64,000 nucleotides of DNA, taken from contig NZ_FRFD01000007.1 in NCBI RefSeq assembly GCF_900143645.1, positions 143,438-207,437 of the forward strand. The letters run 5' to 3'. The notes under the pieces were generated by a model, which worked only from the letters and a program-made list of their open reading frames with translations, made no database searches and was not told where the DNA came from. This document shows positions 6,616 to 16,900 of this stretch, piece by piece. Source of the DNA: Anaerocolumna xylanovorans DSM 12503 (lineage in GTDB: Bacteria; Bacillota; Clostridia; Lachnospirales; Lachnospiraceae). A program made the translations under genes and the position numbers. Positions within the stretch are counted from its first letter, which is position 1. Each line of letters begins with the position of its first letter.

Positions 6616-7662
6616 TTACAATTCCATGAAAGCGGAAAAGAAGCCGACGTACGCGCCCACGTAGGAACGCGGATCGCTCAAGCCCAACGCGGAAGGCCCA
6701 GCGTTCGAAGCGCCGTTGCAACTGCCACCCACGAACGGCAAGCGTTCACCGTCGGTATTCAAGTAAACGGTTCCCTGGTAAGTTGTGATGTCCGAACATG
6801 GTAACAAATGAAGTTCTTTCAAGATCTCCGGCATTGTTACGCCAGAAGCGGCCGCAACGTCTTTGAATGCTTTTGAAGTTGAAGTCGCGGCGACACGATC
6901 AGTTCCAATAGTTCCGGTTGAAGTGAACTTCAATGTTCCAGTTGTTCCAGGTGCCACAAGCGAACCGTCTGGTTTAATCGCCTTCCAGTAAGTGGAAGCG
7001 TCAACGTGTGAAACTTGTTTCGCCGCCTGGTTGCCGACGAAGATCTGGATTTCGCCGTTTACGATACGAAGTCCGGAAGTCCATTTCCAAACATTTCCCA
7101 CCCAGTCAGCGATTCCGCTTCTGGTTCCGTCGTGTGTCCATGTAGCCGGGCCGGATCCGGTCGCCGTTCTTGTGATTCTGGTTCCGCCGGCGCCGTCGCT
7201 TTCGCTTGCGGTTCCGACACCAGCTTCATAGGTGTAGGAATGACTTTTTCCAAATTGTGTGTTTCCGCGTGGGATAACACCAGACTTATAAATCAAATGG
7301 TCGATAACGGCGCGTTCTGCGATACTTGCAAGGTGCCAGCCGGCGCCCTTCGCGTTACATGCCTTGTGTGAATCGTCGTAATTGATGGACGCTCTAGGAT
7401 CCATGTTAGGCCAGGAATAAGCAAGTCCGTTCACCATACAGTTAATAAACATGCTGTGATAGAATTTTGAATATTCCACGTCGTCAATTACAAAGGCGGA
7501 ATGTGTCTTTTCAGATCCACCGGTGAATAACTGGGCGTTTGTTCTTTTTGCAACCGGAACCATGAAGGAAGGAAGCCCAGCGTCGTCAAGAAGAACAGTT
7601 CCGCCGCCGCCGGTGATTCCTTCGGCCGCAAATTTTAAAGCGTCAAAATTATAATTATTCAT
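6616..7662 (-). CDS. DGR target 1: tail-tip C-type-lectin/FGE-fold protein
   Basis: The 348-aa protein starts at ATG 7662 (GAAGGTG upstream); an in-frame ATG three codons earlier lacks a good site. It has the formylglycine-generating-enzyme/C-type-lectin fold seen in DGR targets: GWHLASIAER, SGIADWVGNVWKW and a terminal GGS...FFSA block. The last 37 residues are the variable repeat (6630..6746). Substituted codons correspond to AAC/AAT-type codons in TR. It follows the tail genes in the late operon and is most likely the receptor-binding protein at the tail tip, diversified to change host specificity. Confidence 0.93.
   Translation of the reverse strand: MNNYNFDALKFAAEGITGGGGTVLLDDAGLPSFMVPVAKRTNAQLFTGGSEKTHSAFVIDDVEYSKFYHSMFINCMVNGLAYSWPNMDPRASINYDDSHKACNAKGAGWHLASIAERAVIDHLIYKSGVIPRGNTQFGKSHSYTYEAGVGTASESDGAGGTRITRTATGSGPATWTHDGTRSGIADWVGNVWKWTSGLRIVNGEIQIFVGNQAAKQVSHVDASTYWKAIKPDGSLVAPGTTGTLKFTSTGTIGTDRVAATSTSKAFKDVAAASGVTMPEILKELHLLPCSDITTYQGTVYLNTDGERLPFVGGSCNGASNAGPSALGLSDPRSYVGAYVGFFSAFMEL
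6630..6746 (-). repeat. DGR variable repeat 1 (VR1)
   Basis: Same length as TR (117 bp) with 15 substitutions, all at TR adenines (12 A to G and 3 A to T on the coding strand). It covers the C-terminal codons of target 1 and stops four codons before its stop. This is direct evidence of past mutagenic homing. Confidence 0.97.
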
Positions 7663-8017
7663 TGAATACACCTTCTTTCAGCGCGTAAAGGGTTAATGTT
7701 ACATTATCCATAGAAAATGGAACCGGATCGCGTTTCAAAATTGTTTTGCTGGAATTTTCGACACTTTCGTCGTAGTCAGGGTTTTCGACCTCTGTTTCCG
7801 TGTACTGTCTGGCCGGAATAAGAATCTGGGCCACATAATAAATGCCGCCGCCGGTTTCCAACTGGCCGAAGGCGTCGGAAGTAATGTCGATGTTCACATC
7901 GTTGTCGGCCTCTTTTGCTTTCAGATTCAACATGATCTGATCGTCAAAGGAAAGCCAGGTCTTTGTTACTTCATAAGGAATCTTTGTTCCTTCGTTCGCT
8001 TCAATAACTTTCATCAT
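7655..8017 (-). CDS. Tail-associated protein of unknown function (120 aa)
   Basis: Lies in the tail-tip cluster and overlaps both neighbours by a few bases (its ATG overlaps the upstream TGA; its end overlaps the target 1 start). The sequence is beta-rich, with no membrane segment. It may be a baseplate or fibre-connector protein or chaperone for the diversified lectin. The family is not recognised. Confidence 0.7.
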   Translation of the reverse strand: MMKVIEANEGTKIPYEVTKTWLSFDDQIMLNLKAKEADNDVNIDITSDAFGQLETGGGIYYVAQILIPARQYTETEVENPDYDESVENSSKTILKRDPVPFSMDNVTLTLYALKEGVFNE

Positions 8018-8184
8018 CGAATACCTACCTCTCTTTTTACTTCATTCATGCGCGCGTTGATCTCTGCGGCATATTCCCGGTTTTCCTGGGAAGAATTTCT
8101 TTCAGAACCACCGCCGAAGGCTCTTAACATTTCGCTTTCCTGGTGTCTTCTTTCGTCTGATTTAATAATTACATTTGCCGCCAT
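8014..8184 (-). CDS. Small helical phage protein (56 aa)
   Basis: A 57-codon frame starts at an ATG overlapping the previous gene's stop (TAATG) and ends with a TGA overlapping the next start (ATGATGA), a tightly coupled small gene. The product is charged and helical (IIKSDERRHQESEML, then INARMNEVKREV). Function is unknown. The double overlap is the main evidence. Confidence 0.7.
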   Translation of the reverse strand: MAANVIIKSDERRHQESEMLRAFGGGSERNSSQENREYAAEINARMNEVKREVGIR

Positions 8185-8675
8185 TAGTACAATCCCCCGA
8201 TCACATGAAGTTTTACAGTTACATTTTTCGCACTACCGTAATAATTTACTTTGAAGGCATTTAACGCCTTTCCGTAGACTTCCACGCGTTCGACTGGGCC
8301 GTCTGCCGTTACGACTTCGGCTGTCACTTCGTAGTCGGTATTGTTTACCATCTGCGGAAGTGCGATCGTCTTTTCAGCGTTTGAAGCTGGGTATTTCAAA
8401 GTATTTGTAAGCGCCACGTTCAAGATCTGACCGCGTAAATTATCAACGGTGTCCTGGACGTATCGAAGATTTGTTCCCAAAAGTCCGACGATCAGCGCAT
8501 TTTCTACAAGTCCGAAATCCATGTTTCCGAAATTTGTGGAACTCTGTTGTGTTCCTCTCTGAATTACTTCGCCAGGATCAGGCGCCCATTCTTTCACGCC
8601 GTTTCCTAAATCCGTAACAGCTACCCTTCTAGGGTGTTCGACAATTCTATCTTGCCATAATACTGGAATATACAT
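8184..8675 (-). CDS. Tail fibre/baseplate-associated protein (163 aa)
   Basis: A beta-rich protein without transmembrane segments between the short 110-aa gene and the 56-aa gene in the tail-tip module. It starts MYIPVLWQDRIVEHPRRV. Phage genes starting with this IPVLWQDR motif after gpI are common in Firmicutes myophages and are probably structural tail-tip proteins. The role is inferred from position. Confidence 0.65.
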   Translation of the reverse strand: MYIPVLWQDRIVEHPRRVAVTDLGNGVKEWAPDPGEVIQRGTQQSSTNFGNMDFGLVENALIVGLLGTNLRYVQDTVDNLRGQILNVALTNTLKYPASNAEKTIALPQMVNNTDYEVTAEVVTADGPVERVEVYGKALNAFKVNYYGSAKNVTVKLHVIGGLY

Positions 8676-8691
8676 TTGCTTTCACTCCCTT

Positions 8692-9024
8692 CTAACTTTT
8701 GCCCGAAGACTGAACAAGTTTCAAGGTGTATCTGTAAAGAACGCCTTCTTCGAATTCCTCTTTGTTCAGGCTTTCGTTTCCGCCGGCCCACAAGAACCCG
8801 TTTCTATGATAGAATCTGATTCCTGAAATCTGATCCGGTGCGTCATGGTCGAACAAAACATAAATAGCGATTCGACCGTCTGTCAGTGTTTCCACCTTGT
8901 AAATTGGAATTTTTGTCCAGGTGTTCCCGGATTTGTATTCCGCATGTGAAATAGATTTCTTCATGTATTCCTTCAAGTCTTCCAGTGCTTCGGAAGTCAT
9001 GGGAATATAGCTTGCTTCTGTCAT
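8692..9024 (-). CDS. Small tail-region protein (110 aa)
   Basis: ATG at 9024 is chosen because AAAGGAG lies eight to ten bases upstream; the earlier in-frame ATG at 9042 would overlap gpI without a site. The protein is mixed alpha/beta with IAIYVLFDHDAPDQIS and a short helical N terminus. It lies directly after gpI. Function is unknown, probably tail-tip or fibre-associated. Confidence 0.6.
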   Translation of the reverse strand: MTEASYIPMTSEALEDLKEYMKKSISHAEYKSGNTWTKIPIYKVETLTDGRIAIYVLFDHDAPDQISGIRFYHRNGFLWAGGNESLNKEEFEEGVLYRYTLKLVQSSGKS

Positions 9025-9038
9025 GCTTCGAACTCCTT

Positions 9039-10055
9039 TCATTCTTCCGCGGCGTATTTGTCCGCGTCAGTGTTGTAATATAAGTTAAAGCCGTCACTTT
9101 CAGGTGTTGCAGAAACGCCGCTTTCCGCCGTGGATAGCCCCGTCGAAATATCCGGATATGTGCCGGATTCCAATTCGCTGTCCGATGGATAGACGATTTC
9201 GTCTGATCCAGAAACGCCTTCAAGGTCAACTTGAACCTCGTTTAATTGTGCGCCGATTGAAACGTCTGGCGCGGTTCCTGATTCCGTTTCGCTGTCCGAT
9301 GGATAAATTATCGTGTTAGCGTCTGAAACGGTCTGAATGCCGATCTGGCTGTCTTCCAGGGCGGCCCTGACGGAAATGTCCGGCGTGGTTCCTGATTCCG
9401 TGTAAATCGTGCTTGCGGCTTCGCTCTGGCCTTCCAGGGTGATTTCTATTTCCTGGCCTTCCATTCCGACCGAAATTTCCGGGTACGTTCCACACTCCAT
9501 ATCGCCGCAAAATGTATAAACGAATTTCGCGTATTCAGATTTCGAATTTATGGTTAATGTGATCCCGTTCTGAAATACCATGTAATCGAATCGGGATCTT
9601 GCATTTTTTACTTTGTTTAGATAGCGCAAGAATTCTTTTATTGAAGTTTGCGTTACCTCTGTACCTACTGCGATTCGAAAATGAAATGCTTCGCCGGCGT
9701 ATGTGTACCATTCTTCGACGGAAGTGTTTTCATTCCCGAATACAATATCAATCATTTCTTCCATTGCCTGGCGTGTTCCTAATTTCATATACCAGTAAAT
9801 CGAATTCAGGATCAATTTTCTTTTTACATCAGGCGTCAGATCTGAATTGTAAAATAACACGCGGTTTTCTACCGCCAGGAAGTCCAGCTTGTCGTCGCTG
9901 ACGTTATCCAGGTCGGCCCATATATGAACACGTTTTATTCTATCAATGAACTTTTTCTTTTGCTGATCGAACGCGTAACACATAGCGATTCTTTCAGGTG
10001 TTTTCATTTCAGGCGGAAGCGCGTTTTTCGTCTGAAAGTCTGAAAGTTTAATCAT
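9039..10055 (-). CDS. Baseplate wedge protein gpI with repeated C-terminal extension
   Basis: ATG 10055 overlaps the end of gpJ (GATGATTAA), the usual arrangement; the longer frame upstream would sit inside gpJ. Residues 1-170 match P2 gpI-like tail protein I (AMEEMIDIVFGNENTSVEEWY). The remaining about 165 residues hold four degenerate copies of a 30-35 residue unit with the motif ESGT.PDISVG separated by YPSDSE. This extension is unusual for gpI and may form a beta-structured rod or fibre-attachment arm. Confidence 0.88.
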   Translation of the reverse strand: MIKLSDFQTKNALPPEMKTPERIAMCYAFDQQKKKFIDRIKRVHIWADLDNVSDDKLDFLAVENRVLFYNSDLTPDVKRKLILNSIYWYMKLGTRQAMEEMIDIVFGNENTSVEEWYTYAGEAFHFRIAVGTEVTQTSIKEFLRYLNKVKNARSRFDYMVFQNGITLTINSKSEYAKFVYTFCGDMECGTYPEISVGMEGQEIEITLEGQSEAASTIYTESGTTPDISVRAALEDSQIGIQTVSDANTIIYPSDSETESGTAPDVSIGAQLNEVQVDLEGVSGSDEIVYPSDSELESGTYPDISTGLSTAESGVSATPESDGFNLYYNTDADKYAAEE

Positions 10056-11205
10056 CTTCAACACCGCCATAAACAAATTCGATTGTTTCTTCGTTTGCGA
10101 CGGAAGTTTCCGGAACCTTTGTAAATACTGGCGACGTAATAACGACGCGCTTTCCGCCAGCCGCCCGGACAAACTCTGTCAATGCGTCCGGGTTAATATC
10201 CCGGCCGATTTTTGTTCTTTGCCAGTTGATGAATGTATCTTTTGCCGCTTCAATAGACGACTGAATCGAAGCGATATTGTTCACGTCGCTTCTGGCGATG
10301 TAATACGTCGCTTTCAGGTCGTATTTAACGACGTCAGGCGCCTTCACGGTTGTTTTGTCTGTCATTGGAACAATCGGGTTTTCTTTGATGTATTCCAGGG
10401 CGCCAGAACAGAACGTTTCGGAAGGAAGTTCGCCGTTTAGTAGTAAGATTCGAATATCGACAACCGCGTCGTCTGGTTCGTAGATTTTGACGTCCTCGAT
10501 TGAAGCGCTGTTGTACTGTTTCACCCAATATTCGTAAGCGTCAGAAGGGCCAGCCGTCGAATAAGAAGAAGGCGCCATGAAGATATTTTCGCGGAAACTT
10601 TCTTCCGTTTCTTCTCCGGCTCCGCCGGTTGACTTTGTGACATTGGAAACAGAAGCCACATAAGGAACCGGATCGACTATCGTTTCGATTTGACCAATTA
10701 TGTAGTCATTGCCGACCGTTCCGACCGTCTGACATGTGCAATCAATATCGACGAATGAATCGCCGGCTGTGATTTCTGCGTAGTCGTCAGTTTCGAAATA
10801 AATTCCGTCGCCGGCTGTGATTCTTGTTCCCCGGGGAATATAGATCACTTCCCTTCGAACTTCTGAAAGCGTGAATCGTGCCGTAAGGATTGCGGCCTTC
10901 GGTTCCTGGATAAACGTCTTCTTGAACGCGCCCAGGTGTTTCAGGAAGTCGCCCTTTGAATATTTCAGAAGGTTCATTTTTGCCGCGTTATCCAGTTTTA
11001 AATACATTTGATAATATTGTGCGGCTTCGATCCTGATCTGAATGTGTTCTTTGTCGCCAGGACGAAGAACGATTGACTGTCCAGTCTGGTTTTCATATTC
11101 TGTTTCGTAGTCCGAAACCATTTCCGCCAGAATATCGTCGAAGGTTATGTCGTCGATAAAGGAAATGTCCGGTAAATCATAAAGTTTTTGAATTTCATTC
11201 GCCAT
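10048..11205 (-). CDS. Baseplate assembly protein J (gpJ)
   Basis: The 385-aa protein fits the P2 gpJ / Mu gp47 baseplate family (GDFLKHLGAF, AGPSDAYEYWVKQY, PIVPMTDKTTVKAP, TEFVRAAGGKRV). It forms the baseplate wedge with gpW and gpI. It overlaps gpW by 11 bases and gpI by 8, indicating coupled translation. Confidence 0.93.
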   Translation of the reverse strand: MANEIQKLYDLPDISFIDDITFDDILAEMVSDYETEYENQTGQSIVLRPGDKEHIQIRIEAAQYYQMYLKLDNAAKMNLLKYSKGDFLKHLGAFKKTFIQEPKAAILTARFTLSEVRREVIYIPRGTRITAGDGIYFETDDYAEITAGDSFVDIDCTCQTVGTVGNDYIIGQIETIVDPVPYVASVSNVTKSTGGAGEETEESFRENIFMAPSSYSTAGPSDAYEYWVKQYNSASIEDVKIYEPDDAVVDIRILLLNGELPSETFCSGALEYIKENPIVPMTDKTTVKAPDVVKYDLKATYYIARSDVNNIASIQSSIEAAKDTFINWQRTKIGRDINPDALTEFVRAAGGKRVVITSPVFTKVPETSVANEETIEFVYGGVEDD

Positions 11206-11509
11206 TGTAAACTAACACCACCTTCGGGATCATATTTCCGCTTGTTCCGGATTCTGTAAATTCTATTTCTTCCACCGCGACACGTGTTTCAAATTCTTCG
11301 ATTAACTCGATCGCGCTTATTGTATAAAGATTTTGCGCCTGGAAGCTGGGCGCCGATATAATATCCGGATCCAGGCCTATATCTCGATTCATCGGAATAG
11401 TGCCTTTCACGCAAGATAAAAGAAAAGAAACCTTGTCAAGAATTTCCTGACGAAGATTTCTTTCATAAGTTCCATTTATTTCAATTTGTACGCCGTCTAT
11501 TACAATCAT
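11195..11509 (-). CDS. Baseplate wedge protein W (gp25-like)
   Basis: A 104-aa protein of the gp25/gpW lysozyme-like wedge family (VKGTIPMNRDIGLDPDII, then a C-terminal EFTESGTSGNMIPKVVLVYN). It sits directly upstream of gpJ, as in P2-like tails. It nucleates the baseplate wedge. Confidence 0.88.
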   Translation of the reverse strand: MIVIDGVQIEINGTYERNLRQEILDKVSFLLSCVKGTIPMNRDIGLDPDIISAPSFQAQNLYTISAIELIEEFETRVAVEEIEFTESGTSGNMIPKVVLVYNGE

Positions 11510-11524
11510 TGTCGTTTCACCGCC

Positions 11525-11914
11525 TTATCTGTATTCTGTCGCGGTTATGGAAATTGTGACTGACACAAGTTCGCCGCGATTCCAAACTTCATCGAAAGTC
11601 GCGTCTACGCTGTCAATCGTCCACTTTCCGCCGCCGATTTTGTGGCCGCCAATGACAAAAGGACAAACGGTTCCATTTTGACAGTATTTAATCACTTTCG
11701 TTTTCATTTTCCGTGGGCTTACGCCGTGGCCGGCCTTGATTTTCATTTCAAAAGAAGCGGTCTGATTGTTTGGCGCTTCAAATTCTCTTTGCGGTTTCTT
11801 TTTATACCGCTTGTGATCCGAATATGTGGCCGAAGCCGCCTGTTTTAAATTCCTGAATGTTCGGATCTTGTCTTCGCTTGTTTCGAAGATAATATCGCCG
11901 AAATAACCGATCAT
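11525..11914 (-). CDS. Tail protein U-like (129 aa)
   Basis: The N terminus MIGYFGDIIFETSEDKIRTF and the conserved block KIKAGHGVSP match the P2 gpU-type phage tail protein family. Here it lies between the spike gene and gpW rather than next to the tape measure. Likely a baseplate hub or tube terminator component. Confidence 0.75.
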   Translation of the reverse strand: MIGYFGDIIFETSEDKIRTFRNLKQAASATYSDHKRYKKKPQREFEAPNNQTASFEMKIKAGHGVSPRKMKTKVIKYCQNGTVCPFVIGGHKIGGGKWTIDSVDATFDEVWNRGELVSVTISITATEYR

Positions 11915-11932
11915 TTAATATCACCGCCAATC

Positions 11933-12439
11933 TTACGGGTGACTTCCATCTACTGTCAGATTTCCGCCGACATGGACGTTCCCCGTTGTTTTAATGGAAC
12001 CGGCCGAAATAGAACCGGCCGACAAACTTTTTGTCGTTTTAATAGTTCCGGAAACCGTAAGATCTCCGGAAACTGTAAGATCTCCGGAACAATTCATCGC
12101 TTCAACCTTTGTAAGATCGCTTACAAGATCAAGCTGTTTTGTTTCCCGATCATAACGGATATAGCTTCCGTCGCCGAAATCCTTTCGCCAGATTCCTTTT
12201 TTACCTTCCGGCGGCCGATTGCCGTTCGTGTAAGGCGGTACAAGAATCATTCCCCTTGTTCCACCGTTTGGAAGGTGTAAGACATAGACAAGCGTGTCAT
12301 TTTCTGGCGGATCCCATTCATTCGACCACAAAGGCATGAAGGGCGAAACAGAATTATCACGGTCTTTATATACGACTTGCGCCGTTCCGTCCGCGTAATT
12401 CACGGCCGCAATATATCCAACTCTTACCATATCCGACAT
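11933..12439 (-). CDS. Baseplate spike protein V (gpV-like)
   Basis: A 168-aa protein with an OB-fold N terminus (VGYIAAVNYADGTAQVVYKD) and a C-terminal repetitive beta-helix rich in SGDLTVSG and SAGSI repeats ending in HP. This is the gpV/gp45 membrane-piercing spike architecture. It would form the trimeric needle at the baseplate centre. Confidence 0.88.
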   Translation of the reverse strand: MSDMVRVGYIAAVNYADGTAQVVYKDRDNSVSPFMPLWSNEWDPPENDTLVYVLHLPNGGTRGMILVPPYTNGNRPPEGKKGIWRKDFGDGSYIRYDRETKQLDLVSDLTKVEAMNCSGDLTVSGDLTVSGTIKTTKSLSAGSISAGSIKTTGNVHVGGNLTVDGSHP

Positions 12440-12451
12440 TTTATTCGCCCC

Positions 12452-13717
12452 CTATCCTGGAATTGTTAATGTTGTACCCGGATAAATCCAGTGTCCATTG
12501 CTGGAAGAAGATTTTCCGTGTGATTTTGCCGCTGATTCGATAACACCCGAATTCGCGTTGTAGATCTGCATATACTTAGCGCCAGATCCTAAATTTTTTG
12601 TACTGATTTTCCATAACGTGTCGCCGCTTACGATTGTATAAGTTTTTGAAGCCGCCGAAGATTCCGCCGCTTTTTTGACTGTATCGCCCGATTGAACGGT
12701 CGCAACCGTTACGCCTTTTACTAAAATTGTAAGGTGCATATCCAAGTTGCAAGTATAGCCTGATCCGGCGTCCTTGTTATGCGTAACTGAATCAATGTAA
12801 TATTTCCCGTTCAGTTTCCCGAATCCGTCCATTTGTACGCATTTACTGGATATATATTTTGTGTCGCCCTTTACTGATATACTCATAGTCTGGCATTGTC
12901 TGTTATGTTCTAACAGCTTCGCCTTCGCTTTGATTTCCGCGTCCTGAAGACTTTCGGCCGTTTCGTTTAATTTAAGGATCCGGTTTCCATTTTTCAGAAG
13001 GAATTTATAAGTAAGGGTTTGATTTTTGCTTGCGTCGGTGTAACTGATTGTTACGCCGTCATATTCTCGCGTCATGCTTCGATTAACTGAATAAGATTCT
13101 ACATTTTCGCGATTTATTGTGTAGCTTGCGTCTTTCTTTTCATAGTCCGTCTGGTCGAATACAACAATTTTCTTGTTGTATAGTTTCATTGCCAGATTGT
13201 AGGATTTGCAAAGATTGAACGCGAATGTAACGTCTTCCTGATCTGATTGTTCCAATTCTTCAATCGGGTAATCTTGACCGGAAAAGAAAAGTCCTACACC
13301 GGCATTCTTCGCGATTGTTTCAAGGATTCCTTTCACGCTCGTAGATTTCCAGGTATTGTTTTTCTTTGTGACATTAAAATCTGTATTGATCGGCGTAGAT
13401 ATTCCGCCGATGGAAGCCTGGGAAGGCGGCCCCGAATAACTCAAATCGTCAATTAAAAAATAACCGCAATTAAATTTTCGGTTATCGCCTTCTTTTTTCC
13501 AGTTTGTTAATTTGATAATTGCTTCTACATAATCGCCCTGAATAGGGATCCAACTTCCCGACCACTTTCCGCTTCTGTTATTCAGCTTCAAAGTTACCGT
13601 GTCGGCCGTTCCGCTGGCGTTGTCTTTGTATTCAAATCCTTCGATATAGTCAGTGATGGTTTTTGTAATGTCTTTATCATTGTATTTTACAATGACGGAA
13701 GATTGTCGCGCTTTCAC
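12452..13717 (-). CDS. Baseplate hub protein D with C-terminal LysM
   Basis: The 421-aa protein matches the P2 gpD/late-control-type hub in its first 330 residues. A LysM domain follows at about 360-421 (YTIVSGDTLWKIS, then YPGTTLTIPG). The LysM may bind peptidoglycan during injection. It lies between gpX and the spike gene, the usual hub position. Confidence 0.85.
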   Translation of the reverse strand: MKARQSSVIVKYNDKDITKTITDYIEGFEYKDNASGTADTVTLKLNNRSGKWSGSWIPIQGDYVEAIIKLTNWKKEGDNRKFNCGYFLIDDLSYSGPPSQASIGGISTPINTDFNVTKKNNTWKSTSVKGILETIAKNAGVGLFFSGQDYPIEELEQSDQEDVTFAFNLCKSYNLAMKLYNKKIVVFDQTDYEKKDASYTINRENVESYSVNRSMTREYDGVTISYTDASKNQTLTYKFLLKNGNRILKLNETAESLQDAEIKAKAKLLEHNRQCQTMSISVKGDTKYISSKCVQMDGFGKLNGKYYIDSVTHNKDAGSGYTCNLDMHLTILVKGVTVATVQSGDTVKKAAESSAASKTYTIVSGDTLWKISTKNLGSGAKYMQIYNANSGVIESAAKSHGKSSSSNGHWIYPGTTLTIPG

Positions 13718-13720
13718 GTC

Positions 13721-13930
13721 TTATAATCTCCATTCTGGAACGTCTTCTTCGTCTTCTTCCGGTAATTCTGGAATATAAACAGAAGTTCCGGCCGAAAAGA
13801 CGAATGCGTCCAGTAAATCAATATTATTTTGTAGAAGAAGGCCTATATACTTCGTATCGCCGTAAAATTGATAAGCGATAGAATCCCACATGTCCCCTTG
13901 TACGGTTGTGTAGTATCTTTTTTCGTCCAT
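13721..13930 (-). CDS. Tail protein X (69 aa)
   Basis: A 69-aa LysM-like small protein (TTVQGDMWDSIAYQFYGD) of the P2 gpX family, between the tape measure and gpD. Probably a connector between hub and tape measure. Confidence 0.88.
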   Translation of the reverse strand: MDEKRYYTTVQGDMWDSIAYQFYGDTKYIGLLLQNNIDLLDAFVFSAGTSVYIPELPEEDEEDVPEWRL

Positions 13931-13944
13931 ATTTCAGCCCCTTT

Positions 13945-16900
13945 CTACGCGAAAGAAGTTCTTCCCTTCTGTCGCTGATATTCCGCCATCATCTGATTAA
14001 ATTTCGCCTGGGACATATCCAGCGCACTTTCAACGTCTTCCTTGCTGGCGTTGCCCTGGATCACCACATTCGGCGCATATACGAATTTCGAAGAATCAGC
14101 CGAAGTTTTATTTTCGGTCTGTTTGTTCACGGTATTATTGTTATTGATTGTGTTGTAAAGTTCTTTTGTTGCCGATTCGGTCGGCGCTGTTGCTGTTTGT
14201 CCGCCGATAAGCTGTTTTACTTTTCCGAACATGTCTGTCGCGCCGTCTGGCTGTTTTGAAACAACACCGGAAACAACGGTTTTCATATTCGACCATAATT
14301 CAGAAAGCGGAAGAACCGCTTCTTTTCCAGCTTCACCGCCACCAAGTAGCGACGATCCGTTTGATCCGAAGATTGTCGGGCCGGTAAGAATACCGCCGTC
14401 TTTGTACCAGTCAACGGAAAATTTCGGCATGGTTCCTTTTCCAGCTATTCCCCACGGCGCTTCGCCGCCTGAAACGTTGAAATGTGGTAATTTGATACTA
14501 GGAAATTCCAGCTTGCAACCAGAAAAGAAGCCTTTGATCGCGTTCAGGCCATTTGTTACGACCGTCTTCGCGCCTTCCAGCTTCCCAGAAATAGCGCTTT
14601 TGATTCCTTCGAATTTCTCCGAAGCCGCCGTCTTTGCCGCGTCAAGTTTTGTAGAAAAACTCTGTCGTATCTGATCCAGCTTTCCGTCTGTCAAATTGTT
14701 AAGAAATGAATATCCGGCCGTGTAATAGCCTTTCACTCCCTCGATTGAAGCCGCGGCGATTCCTTTAATTCCGCCGCCGTTTTGTTCATAGGCTGATTTG
14801 ATATTCGATAACTTTTCGGCGATTGTATCTTTTGCCGCGCCCATGATTTCGCCGGCTTTGTCCCTGATATTTCCGAAGGCTTCCACCGCTTTATTTTTGA
14901 TACTTGTTAATTTTCCGCCGGTTGCCGTGTCGATCGCCGAAAAGATTCCCGTCACGACGCCCTTTAAATGGTTAAGTGGTGCCATCGCCAGGGAAGAAAG
15001 CGCCTGAAAAGCGCCTGAAAAGATATTTTTCAATCCGTCAAGGGCTTTTTGCCAGTCGCCAGTGAATACACCGGTAAAAAATTGAATTATTCCAGTAAAG
15101 AAAGTTTTTACACCGTTGAAAATTCCGGAAACCGTCTGTCGGAAACTCTCGAAGACGGAAGAAATAAAGGCGAACGCAACCGGGAACCGATTCGCGAATT
15201 CCTGAATCGCGGCCGACGCTTTTTCTTTTAGGCTGTTGAATACATTGACAACCCAGTCGCCTAATTGTGAAGCCTTTTCCTTCACGGTGTCCCAGTTTTT
15301 GTATAGCAAAACGCCGATAGCAATAACCGCGGCGATAGCCAGGACAACCAGTCCGATCGGGCTAGTTAAAAATGTGAATGCGGCTCCAAGTGCTGTCGTC
15401 ACCGCTGTTCCTACCGCACAAATCGCGTTCCACGCTGTCATTGCGGCTGTTTGTGCCCATGTTGCCGCGGTGCTTACGCCTTTTACAATGGCGTCTTTTG
15501 CATATAAGCCGTAAATATAGGCGGTTTCCAGCTTGTCCTTTGCCTTCAATGCAAGATTCGCAAGCATGGCCTTTTTCTGCGCGAGAAGTACAGTGACTAA
15601 CGCCTTAACAGCTTTCACGCTGGCAATAGTATCTTTTGCGAATTTTATCATTTTCAACGCCGTAATCGCGCCGGAAATGCCGACAATGATCGGAATCAAA
15701 AGATTCCATTCGTCTAATTTCTGGTAAACTGTGCCAGCCGCACCTATCACTTTCATAATTGCCCCAACCACCGCCGGAAGCGCTGTTGTTGCAATGAAGG
15801 TTATTGTGGGTTTTGAATTTTCCCATGCGTCATATAGCTTGCTTTTTAAGTCGGCGGCTACTGTTATTACCTGGTCAATGGTGGGTTTGTTTTCTGAAAT
15901 CTTAGCTTTGAGGTTTTCAAAAGCTGTGATTCCGTTTTGCTTTAAAAAAGAAATTTCGTTGCCAATTCGTTTGATTGAATCTTTGAACTTATCCGGTACG
16001 GAAACGCCTAATGTATCTTTTATTGATTCTTCAAAAGACTGTATAACTCCCTTTCCGGAAGCGATATTGTCAAGCGCCGCGGAAATGCAGTTCGAAAAAA
16101 CAGTAAACTTATTTGTTGCCGCTTCTGCTCCCCCTTTTGCTTTTCCGGTGAACCTTTCAAGAATGGATATTCCAGAATTTAAAATTTTCACTCCGCCAGT
16201 CAATACGGGTATAAGCATATTTCCTATTTGTATTTTTAATGCTTCAAAAGCATTTTTTAATAATTGAACGTTGTTTTCGGAAGTGGCCGCCCTGGTGGCG
16301 TATTCCCCTTCCATGCTTCCGGCATATGCGGCGGAATCCGCCACTTTATCAAACTGTTCCTTTAGGTTTCCGAGATTTCCGGCAAGTACAGAAACCGTCG
16401 AAAGAGATTCTTTTCCGAAATAATTTGATATTGCCGCGGCTTGTTCTGCTTCTGGTAATTTATTGATTCCTTCCAGCATATCCACAATCATAGATTGCGA
16501 ATCGCTTTGCATACGTTCAGCAACTTGTGACGATGTGAAGCCAAGTTTTTCAAGAACCTCTTGTTGTTTCTTCGTCGCGGAAGTTCCGGCCGTCATTGCG
16601 ACAAACATATTTTTCAGTCCCGTTGCCGCGACGTCCGAATTTATTCCCGTTGTGGCCGCCCCCAGGGCGGCTAATTGAGATCCGCTAACTCCTGATATTT
16701 TCGCAAGCGATCCGATGTTTGTAACAATTTCGGATAATTTCATAGCGTTTTCGGAGGACGTATTTCCCAGGTAGTTAATTTGATCGCCCAAGACTTCTAC
16801 TTCGTCCTGTGAAAGCCCAAGGGCCGTCCGCCAAATTGCCATCCATTCCCCGGCTTGTTCTGCCGTGCTGTCAAAGGCTATTCCCATTTTCGCCGCTGTT

